Part shown: piece by piece, positions 57,895 through 64,000 of the stretch | Layout of the letters: every line of letters starts with the position of its first letter | Numbering within the stretch: the first letter of the stretch is position 1 | Source of the DNA: Sphingobacterium kitahiroshimense | GTDB taxonomy: Bacteria > Bacteroidota > Bacteroidia > Sphingobacteriales > Sphingobacteriaceae | DNA length: 64,000 nt | Reading direction: 5' to 3' | Assembly (NCBI RefSeq): GCF_025961315.1 | Contig: NZ_JAOQNK010000001.1 | Location: 5,208,001 to 5,272,000 of the forward strand | Made by a program: the position numbers and the translations under genes | The notes under the pieces: generated by a model | The model's database searches: none | Told to the model about the DNA's origin: nothing | Seen by the model: the letters and a program-made list of their open reading frames with translations, nothing else

Positions 57895-60057
57895 ATGAAA
57901 AAATCTCCTGTCCGTGTTAAACAACATGATATTCGCGATTGCGGGGCTGCATGTCTGGCGTCTGTTGCAAGTTACTATGGATTAGATATTCCAATTGCAA
58001 AAATAAGACAGCATTGTCATACAGATACCCGAGGCACAAATGTATTGGGTATGATCCAGGGATTACAAGAATTGGGATTTACAGCCAAGGGGGTGAAGGG
58101 CGCTATAGACGCTATCCCCCAGATTCCACTTCCTGCGATCGCACATGTTGTATTAAATAATCAGTTGCAGCACTATATTGTGATCTATAAAGTTCAGAAA
58201 AATCAGATTACCGTAATGGATCCTGGTCCAGGAAAAGTGCAAGAATACAGTATGGAGGAGTTTCAGAAGATCTGGACAGGGGTGTTAATCCTTTTAGAAC
58301 CTAATGAGTATTTTAAACAGCGGAATGAAAAGACAGGCGTTTATAATCGATTCTGGAACTTGATTAAGCCTCATAAATCAATTGTACTGCAGGCTTTGGT
58401 AGGTGCTGTTATTTATACTTTACTTGGATTGTCATCTTCATTGTACATTCAGAAAATAACTGATTATGTATTAGTGGATGGTAATGTGCGTTTGCTTAAT
58501 TTACTATCTGTAGCCATGTTGGTGATTTTATTAATTCAATTGATCATCGGCACGCTCAAAAGTGTCATGGTGCTACAAACTGGGCAACGTATAGACCGCT
58601 ATTTAATCTTAGGCTATTATCAGCATTTGCTGAGTCTTCCACAGCGTTTTTTTGATACGATGAAAGTTGGTGAGATTATCTCTAGAGTCAATGATGCCGT
58701 CAAGATCCGGGCATTTATCAATGATGTGGCCATCCAGGCTGTTGTCAATGTTTTAATTGTGGTATTCTCATTTGCATTGATGTTTTCCTATTTCTGGAAA
58801 CTGGCGCTGATTATTTTACTGGTGATACCATTTTATTTCTTTGTCTATTGGTTAACAAATAAATTAAATAAAAAAGTGGAGCGTCGGCTTATGGAGGAAG
58901 GAGCTGAACTGGAATCGCATCTGGTTGAATCGCTCAATTCTGTTAAGACGATCAAACAGTTTGGTATGGAGACATATTTCAATAGTGGTACAGATCAGAA
59001 GTTTAGTCACTTGTTGAAAACAATTTATTCATCAGTTTTGAATGGTCTTTTCTCAGCGACATCAAGTGAGTTTCTTTCGCGCCTGTTTACCATTATCTTG
59101 CTATGGGCTGGATCCTATTATGTCATTGACCGAACGATCACGCCAGGAGAGCTACTATCTTTCTATGCATTGATCGGTTATTTAACGGGGCCTGTAAGCC
59201 AGTTGATAGGTATGAACAAAACATTACAAAATGCACTGATTGCTGCAGATCGTTTGTTTGAAATAATGGATCTTGAAAGAGAAGAAAATCAAGGAAAATT
59301 GGACTTACCGAGCAGTCAGGTTGGTGATATTGTTTTTGAGAACATCCGTTTTTCCTACGGCTCCCGGATTGAGGTGTTCAAAGATTTTAGTTGCAGATTT
59401 GAAAAAGGCAAGATGACTGCCATTATAGGTGAAAGCGGAAGTGGTAAAACAACATTAGGGGCTCTTATACAGCAATTATATCCTGTCCAATCGGGAAAGA
59501 TCCATATCGGTCAATACGATCTTCAGTATATCTCTAAGCAATCCCTTCGCGAACGCATTGCTGTCGTGCCACAGCAGATAGATCTTTTCTCTGGAAATGT
59601 GATCGACAATATAGCCGTGGGAGAGCAGGTTCCTAATTTTCAACGGATGATGGAGGTTGTGAAACAATTGGATATGATGTCTTTCATTGAAAAGTTGCCT
59701 TCGGGTTTTGAAACTTATCTGGGAGAGAACGGCTCTATGCTTTCTGGTGGACAACGGCAGCGTATCGCTATTGCACGGGCATTATACCGGGATCCTGACA
59801 TCTTGATTCTGGATGAAGCGACTTCTGCTCTGGATACCCAAACGGAGCTGATCATACAGCGTGCATTCGACCGATTTCGGGATGCAGGAAAGACAATGCT
59901 TGTCATTGCTCACCGTTTGAGCACGATAGCTGGGGCTGATTCCATTATCGTGATGAAAGATGGACAAATTATAGAGCAGGGAAGTCATGAGCAGCTGCTA
60001 TCGATGGAGTCTGCTTATAAAGAGATGTGGAAAAAACAATCTGTAGTGTTAGGATAA
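57895..60057 (+). CDS. C39-peptidase-containing ABC exporter (bacteriocin type)
   Basis: 720 aa. N-terminal C39 peptidase (1-135) with Cys16 in HDIRDCGAACLASV, His93 in LQHYIVIY and Asp109 in VMDPGPG; a six-pass transmembrane domain (about 155-440); an ATPase domain with Walker A GESGSGKTT starting at 512, signature LSGGQ at 616-620 and LILDEATSALD. All catalytic residues are intact. It trims GG-type leaders in the cytoplasm and pumps the mature peptide out. Substrates in the window are the peptides at 61820, 62005 and perhaps 55691. The last base of its stop codon is the first base of the next ATG (60057). Confidence 0.97.
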   Translation: MKKSPVRVKQHDIRDCGAACLASVASYYGLDIPIAKIRQHCHTDTRGTNVLGMIQGLQELGFTAKGVKGAIDAIPQIPLPAIAHVVLNNQLQHYIVIYKVQKNQITVMDPGPGKVQEYSMEEFQKIWTGVLILLEPNEYFKQRNEKTGVYNRFWNLIKPHKSIVLQALVGAVIYTLLGLSSSLYIQKITDYVLVDGNVRLLNLLSVAMLVILLIQLIIGTLKSVMVLQTGQRIDRYLILGYYQHLLSLPQRFFDTMKVGEIISRVNDAVKIRAFINDVAIQAVVNVLIVVFSFALMFSYFWKLALIILLVIPFYFFVYWLTNKLNKKVERRLMEEGAELESHLVESLNSVKTIKQFGMETYFNSGTDQKFSHLLKTIYSSVLNGLFSATSSEFLSRLFTIILLWAGSYYVIDRTITPGELLSFYALIGYLTGPVSQLIGMNKTLQNALIAADRLFEIMDLEREENQGKLDLPSSQVGDIVFENIRFSYGSRIEVFKDFSCRFEKGKMTAIIGESGSGKTTLGALIQQLYPVQSGKIHIGQYDLQYISKQSLRERIAVVPQQIDLFSGNVIDNIAVGEQVPNFQRMMEVVKQLDMMSFIEKLPSGFETYLGENGSMLSGGQRQRIAIARALYRDPDILILDEATSALDTQTELIIQRAFDRFRDAGKTMLVIAHRLSTIAGADSIIVMKDGQIIEQGSHEQLLSMESAYKEMWKKQSVVLG

Positions 60058-61400
60058 TGAAAAATATAATACTTATCACTCTTGTGTTCATTTTAGGAAT
60101 ACAAATGACGGTGGCTCAGAATCAATGGTCTTTGGCAGATTGTGTAATCTATGCAACCGATCATAATTTGCCTATAAAACGCCAAGACATTTTGGTGACT
60201 ATCAAAAATCTTGATCAGGAAATGGCTCAACGAGATCGGTTACCTTCAGTAGGTGGGTATTTTAATGGATACAGCACATTTGGTCATTCTCAAGATGTCT
60301 TTGGGACAATTCGTCGCAATGATAACTTCAATAGCAATGTCGGTATCAATGCTGAGGTAACGCTTTACCAATACAACTACCTGCGCAATCAGGCTAAGAA
60401 GGCAACGTTGCAAGCTGAGCAGGAGGAGTTGGAAAAAGGAATTTTAAGAAGAGATTTAACACTTAAAGTAGTACAAAGCTATTTGGAAGTATTGCTTTCC
60501 CAAGCGCTAGTACATGCACAGGATTCTGCAATAAACTTTTCTTTGCAATTGCTTGATAAAGCGGAGAAAAGTACTGCAATCGGAGCAACTGCACCAGCGG
60601 TAGTTTTTGAGGCTAAGGCGAACTTAGCCCGGGAGAAACAGCAATTCCAACAATATCATAAAGAAGCGCAACAGGCAAAATTAGCTTTAGCTCAATATAT
60701 GAATTTTACGGATTATCAAAGTTTGATCATATACGATCCACTTTTAGAAACTGAAATTTTTAAAACGGGTATAGATAAAAATCAATCGGATCTTATTCAA
60801 ACCGCCTTTGATAACAATCCCATTCTTGCAAAACTTGAAAATCAGCTTCTCGGATTGGATGTAGAAACCAAGCTGATCAAGGCGACAGACTATCCCTTGG
60901 TTAAAGGTTCGGCGAGCTTGGGAACTACTTATTTTAATGCTTTTAAATCTCCTGGTGAACGTCCTGTATTTGTTCAGAGCAAAGATAATTTTGCTCAACA
61001 ACTCGCTATAGCCGTCACAGTTCCCATTTTTAATAAAGGGAAAACGAAAAGACAATTGCAACAGATTACATTTCGTAAACAGGAAATCGAGTTATTAAGT
61101 GATTATGAAAAATTGCAGCAGGTACAAATTTTAGAAAAACTGAATCTCGACTGGATTGAAAGCAAACAGCAATATGATATTTAGACTGAAGCATTTGCCG
61201 CGACAAAGGAATCATTGGAATATTCCAGACTGAGTTTTATGGCGGGTAAAGCATCCATTTATGACATTAATACGAGTAAAAATAATTTAATTAAATCGGA
61301 GACCGATATGATTCGGGCTCGTTATAGCACTTTATTCAGCCTTCTGATGCTGCACTATCATGTGTCAGGAGATATTAAATTTTCTAATCATATACATTAA
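60057..61400 (+). pseudogene. TolC-family outer-membrane channel gene with an internal TAG stop
   Basis: From ATG 60057 (signal peptide MKNIILITLVFILGIQMTVAQ split as residues 1-21) the frame encodes a TolC/OEP protein, with the usual helical repeats, up to a TAG at 61182-61184 (after QQYDI). The same frame continues without any shift, TEAFAATKESLEYSRLSF and KASIYDINTSKNNLIKSE, to TAA 61400, which is the expected C-terminal part of this family. The full frame would be 446 codons, a normal length. So one nonsense change truncates the channel by about 71 residues. Alternatives: suppression of the amber codon, a sequencing error, or use of another TolC in the cell. Confidence 0.85.
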
Positions 61401-61410
61401 ATCACAGTTT

Positions 61411-61728
61411 ATGCAACTATTTAAATATATTGAACGGATCAACTTGATGGATCAACTGATCCGTCAAGGAAGAACAGGTACTCAAACCGAATTTGCAAAT
61501 CGTCTAGGACTTTCCGTCTCACGGCTTGCACGTATTATTGAGTACCTGAAGGAAATTGGAGCTCCTCTTGAATACGATCGATCGCGACACACATATTATT
61601 ATGAAGAAGAATATTCGATTCAAATCAAGGTTGATATTCAGCAGCTCAATTATCAACAGATCAGACATATTTCAGCAGGAACTTATTATTTTTCAAAAAA
61701 TATCTCCAATGCTTTTTTTGAGCATTGA
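61411..61728 (+). CDS. Small HTH DNA-binding regulator, 105 aa
   Basis: ATG 61411, 10 bp after the channel gene. Residues about 5-55 form a winged-HTH/HTH_11-like fold (TQTEFANRLGLSVSRLARII, EYLKEIGAPLEYDRSRHTYYY), as in the N-terminal part of DeoR/WYL-type proteins but without a WYL ligand domain. The C-terminal part (IRHISAGTYYFSKNISNAFFEH) is repeated in a decayed copy at 63656-63757. It may control the precursor genes that start 91 bp downstream. Encoded with the exporter, so a locus-specific regulator is likely. Confidence 0.8.
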   Translation: MQLFKYIERINLMDQLIRQGRTGTQTEFANRLGLSVSRLARIIEYLKEIGAPLEYDRSRHTYYYEEEYSIQIKVDIQQLNYQQIRHISAGTYYFSKNISNAFFEH

Positions 61729-61747
61729 GCAATTGTAATTTAGTATT

Positions 61748-61757
61748 GTTGATCAAC
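61748..61757. promoter_or_regulatory. Palindrome upstream of the first precursor gene
   Basis: GTTGATCAAC, perfect 10-bp palindrome, 62 bp before the precursor ATG. GATCAAC also occurs twice at the start of the HTH gene (61437 and 61450). Could be an operator for that regulator; short enough to be chance. Confidence 0.3.
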
Positions 61758-61819
61758 GAAGCAGTTATCCGAAAAGGCTTAGCAATTAGAGTAGGAATAA
61801 TTTTTTTATAAACATAAAA

Positions 61820-61993
61820 ATGAATAACTTAGAATTAAAATCAATCGGTGTTCAAGAGTTGGATACTAATGAGATGGTAAATCTTGATGGTGGATGGTTT
61901 TGGCCCGCAGCAGCTGCAACATTTTTATATAATATTGTTGGAGATTGGAACGAAAATGTTGAAGCATTTAAAGAAGGATTTAACGGAAATTAA
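61820..61993 (+). CDS. Double-glycine-leader peptide precursor 1 (bacteriocin-like), 57 aa
   Basis: ATG 61820, TAA 61993. Leader of 25 residues ending VQELDTNEMVNLDGG, with the hydrophobic spacing (L, M, L before GG) known from C39-processed leaders. The predicted mature peptide has 32 residues: it starts WFWPAAAATFLYNIVGDW and ends FKEGFNGN, with a hydrophobic aromatic front and an acidic rear, no Cys. This fits an unmodified class II bacteriocin or a secreted signal. The exporter upstream has a complete C39 domain. Too short for many gene finders. Confidence 0.85.
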   Translation: MNNLELKSIGVQELDTNEMVNLDGGWFWPAAAATFLYNIVGDWNENVEAFKEGFNGN

Positions 61994-62004
61994 TTTTTTA
62001 AATC

Positions 62005-62187
62005 ATGATGACAATGGAAGAGTTAAATAAATTAAATGTTTCTGCTCTTAATAAAGCAGAAGAGATAGAAATTACTGGTGGCGATGATTTAACAAGAGGT
62101 TTTTTTTATTACCTTGGTAGATTTTTTCATGCTCAACAACGGGATTTAGATGGATCAATTGGAGGTCCAACAGCTAATCACGGATAA
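62005..62187 (+). CDS. Double-glycine-leader peptide precursor 2 (bacteriocin-like), about 57-60 aa
   Basis: ATG at 62005, 62008 or 62014; the last gives MEELNKLNVSALNKAEEIEITGG as a 23-residue leader (quoted here only in outline: NKLNVS...EEIEITGG). Mature part 34 residues: DDLTRGFFYYLGRFFHAQ followed by RDLDGSIGGPTANHG. It begins with an amphipathic aromatic helix and ends in a Gly-rich tail, no Cys. It lies 11 bp after precursor 1, so the two may act as a two-peptide bacteriocin. Candidate immunity genes follow. Confidence 0.82.
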   Translation: MMTMEELNKLNVSALNKAEEIEITGGDDLTRGFFYYLGRFFHAQQRDLDGSIGGPTANHG

Positions 62188-62199
62188 ATATAAATTTTT

Positions 62200-62238
62200 A
62201 ATAGGTCATAATCAAAGTTGATTTGGTTATGACCTATT
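62200..62238 (+). terminator. Hairpin between precursor and immunity genes (attenuator-like)
   Basis: Perfect 12-bp stem AATAGGTCATAA (62200-62211) with TTATGACCTATT (62227-62238), 15-nt loop. No T run follows, so it may only partly stop transcription, or stabilise the precursor mRNA. Confidence 0.5.
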
Positions 62239-62257
62239 ATATATAACAAATTTCCTT

Positions 62258-62884
62258 GTGTACAGTAAAATAGATCTAAAGTATCATTATTTCAAAGAAA
62301 ACGTAAAGAATTTCATTTTTGGAAGTGTATTATCGGCTGTTGTACTAACTATATTTTTCGAAATATTTTCAACATTTCGAAATTTTAATGATGTCGCAAT
62401 CTTACCACAAGTTAACCTCCTATTCGTTTGCCTTTTTGGAGCAATATTTGAAGAATTATTTTTTAGTTACTTTTTATTTAGATTTTTCTCAAGATATTTT
62501 AAATTAGGCTTGTCAATTTCTATTACAAGTATAATTTTTACAACCCTTCATTTAGGAAATGATCATGCTACTTATCTTTCTTTTATATCTCATTTAATAG
62601 GAAGTTGGGTGTATATTTTTGCTTTTATCAAAAGTAAAAATATTTTTTTATGTATAGGATTGCATTTTGGGTGGAATTATCTTCAAATATTATATTCCCA
62701 ACCAATGAGTGGCGTTGTTAAACAGAGTTTTTTTTATGTTTCTCTTCCTGAAAATCCATTTTTATTTGGAGCTAATTACGGTTTAGAAGCTGGTTTATAT
62801 AGTCTCATTCTTAGATTTATATTGATATCATTGATTTTTTTTTACTATCAATATAGACAGCGTGAATCACGTCGTTTTCATTAA
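62258..62884 (+). CDS. CPBP-family intramembrane protein (candidate immunity protein), EExxxR altered
   Basis: 208 aa, GTG start at 62258 (no ATG fits). About six to seven membrane segments. CPBP/Abi motifs: EELFFS at 65-70, where the Arg of EExxxR is Ser70; FTTLH (94-98) matches FxxxH; HFGWN (136-140) matches HxxxN. CPBP proteins in class II bacteriocin clusters often confer self-immunity, and its place right after two precursors supports that. With Arg lost it may be inactive as a protease or use Arg75. Confidence 0.82.
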   Translation: MYSKIDLKYHYFKENVKNFIFGSVLSAVVLTIFFEIFSTFRNFNDVAILPQVNLLFVCLFGAIFEELFFSYFLFRFFSRYFKLGLSISITSIIFTTLHLGNDHATYLSFISHLIGSWVYIFAFIKSKNIFLCIGLHFGWNYLQILYSQPMSGVVKQSFFYVSLPENPFLFGANYGLEAGLYSLILRFILISLIFFYYQYRQRESRRFH

Positions 62885-63027
62885 TCTTTTGGCAGCTTCA
62901 ATGAATTTATTTAGTTAATCTCTTATATCATATTTAATAGATTTAACATGGTACGGCGAGGTTTTTTTTATATATTTTAAGGTTTATTTTTAATTATAAT
63001 TTTCTGGGATTTTATCTTTTTACTTTA

Positions 63028-63501
63028 ATGATTTCGCTAATTCAGATACCAAAAAAAAAGAATTTTAAATTTTTAATTTTATTTTTCTTTATTCTATTTA
63101 TTTATACAGTTACCACTTCTTCAATTTCTAATTTGTTTGATCCGTCTCTATTGGAGACTTCTATGAGTAAAGAAAAGAATTTAATGTTCGTGTTTTTTAT
63201 GTTAGTTGTGGTAGCTCCAATTTTTGAAACTTTAATTTATCAAACAGCAGTTATTGAAATCCTTTTAAAATTTAAAATTGGAATGAAAGGTGCGATAGTC
63301 ATTTCCGCACTATTATTTGGGCTGTCCCATTCGTACAGTTTTATTTATATTCTTTTGGCAATTGGAACGGGATTCGTATTAGCATATTATTATGCCAGTT
63401 TGAGGGAACAGGGGAAGATTAACAAAATTCTGTTTGTCACCATTTTACATGCTCTGATTAATCTGGTTGTATTCATTCATAATCATATTTTTAACTTGTA
63501 A
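63028..63501 (+). CDS. Second CPBP-family membrane protein, short and degenerate
   Basis: 157 aa, about four to five membrane segments. The motif that should be EExxxR reads ETLIYQ (67-72), so only the first Glu remains; FGLSH (97-101) and HALIN (141-145) keep the FxxxH and HxxxN motifs. Shorter than the first CPBP protein. With two precursors and two CPBP proteins a one-to-one immunity assignment is possible. 143 bp separate the two CPBP genes. Confidence 0.78.
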   Translation: MISLIQIPKKKNFKFLILFFFILFIYTVTTSSISNLFDPSLLETSMSKEKNLMFVFFMLVVVAPIFETLIYQTAVIEILLKFKIGMKGAIVISALLFGLSHSYSFIYILLAIGTGFVLAYYYASLREQGKINKILFVTILHALINLVVFIHNHIFNL

Positions 63502-63655
63502 TTCCTAGTATACTTAACTTATGATCATTTTGAACTTAGGTTTAAATAATCATAAGCATTATTGGTGGACTTTACATCAGATATCATAAGTTCTTGATGA
63601 TGATAAAAACTCAATAATTTTGATTAAAGTGCTTAAAATCATACTGATGGCAAAT

Positions 63656-63757
63656 AAGGATCGATACCCAAAACTTGATCTGAAATAGATTAGACCTATT
63701 TCTGCAGGGAAGTATTATGTAATAAATAATATCTCCCGTGCTTTTTTTGAGCATTGA
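63656..63757 (+). pseudogene. Decayed 3' copy of the small HTH regulator gene
   Basis: Over 102 bp the frame lines up without gaps with 61627-61728. Its end reads IRPISAGKYYVINNISRAFFEH and stop, against IRHISAGTYYFSKNISNAFFEH and stop in the intact gene. A codon that is CAG in the intact gene is TAG here (63686-63688), and similarity fades upstream. Similarity continues past the stop (GCAA-TGTAATTTAGT). A remnant of a paralogous regulator, or the edge of a duplicated cassette. Confidence 0.8.
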
Positions 63758-64000
63758 GCAACTGTAATTTAGTTGTTTATGAATACCTGTCAAATTTTTG
63801 CTTTTTACAATAAACTTCAAAAATCAATCTTATTGTCCATTTTCTTGATACATAATTTATAAAATAGGATCAGGTATGAGCTATTAAGTCAGATCCAATA
63901 GGTTTTATTGAGTTAAAAGAGTATTAAATAAGTCTTTCTGAAGGTTCGTCGAAAACTTAATTTGAGATATTCTTTTTATATTGTTGTAACAATTTTTTTA
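63758..64000. other. Spacer at the end of the window
   Basis: AT-rich, nothing recognised besides the continuation of the duplicated flank to about 63772. The interval 63502-63655 before the remnant likewise holds only a short hairpin, CTTATGAT/ATCATAAG (63528-63556). Confidence 0.5.

Noticed and set aside
61215..61400. Separate small gene after the TolC-like frame
   Set aside because: It is in the same frame as the TolC gene and encodes the missing C-terminal part of that family, so it is the tail of an interrupted gene.
61431..61468. ACGGATCA/TGATCCGT inverted repeat in the start of the small HTH gene as an operator
   Set aside because: It lies wholly inside codons, the 8-bp arms are separated by coding sequence, and no second long copy was found; only the short GATCAAC similarity to 61751 remains.

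Overview
The window looks like chromosome of a Bacteroidota bacterium of the Sphingobacterium type. This is inferred from three SusC/SusD-type pairs, a hybrid two-component sensor, an ECF sigma/FecR pair, many SPII lipoproteins with short lipoboxes, promoters of the TTG-N17-23-TAnnTTTG type, and AT-rich DNA without strong Shine-Dalgarno sites. I saw no rRNA, tRNA, insertion sequence or CRISPR array.

Layout. 1-1.9 kb: a small operon (unknown 251-aa protein, DUF5675-like protein, two tiny overlapping genes) behind an unusual array of GTAC and GTCA words spaced 10-11 bp apart. 2.1-15.8 kb: a polysaccharide utilisation locus, very probably for beta-1,4-galactan (hybrid sensor, clan GH-A hydrolase, SusC, SusD, SusE-like protein, GH53 galactanase). 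16.5-20 kb: M16 metallopeptidase and a DsbD-N-like protein. 20.3-26.4 kb: a second SusC/SusD pair and an AstE/aspartoacylase-like secreted enzyme. 26.6-31.9 kb (minus strand): siderophore-type TonB receptor, a small Cys-motif protein, and a GH92 mannosidase. 32.3-39.2 kb: two unknown small genes, then an Oar-like TonB receptor paired with a Tat-exported phospholipase C. 39.4-41.2 kb: lipocalin-like protein, Crp-like regulator, degenerate receiver. 41.4-54.5 kb: ECF sigma factor, FecR, STN-containing SusC, SusD, two TlpA-like thioredoxins around an S41 protease, and a retropepsin-like protein.

55.2-63.8 kb is the most interesting part: a bacteriocin-like (class II, double-glycine leader) peptide secretion locus. 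It has an XRE regulator, a 45-aa leader-bearing mini-peptide, a rhomboid whose catalytic His position is Tyr, an HlyD-type adaptor, a C39-peptidase ABC exporter, a TolC-type channel broken by one in-frame TAG, a small HTH regulator, two GG-leader precursor peptides and two degenerate CPBP membrane proteins (candidate immunity). Four copies of a 15-bp pseudo-palindrome (AYAACCTRNRGTTDT) lie in the two control regions of the exporter side, two of them at identical distance from a -7 box. The 3' end of the small HTH gene is repeated as a decayed remnant beyond the CPBP genes, so the precursor/immunity cassette is bracketed by a duplication.
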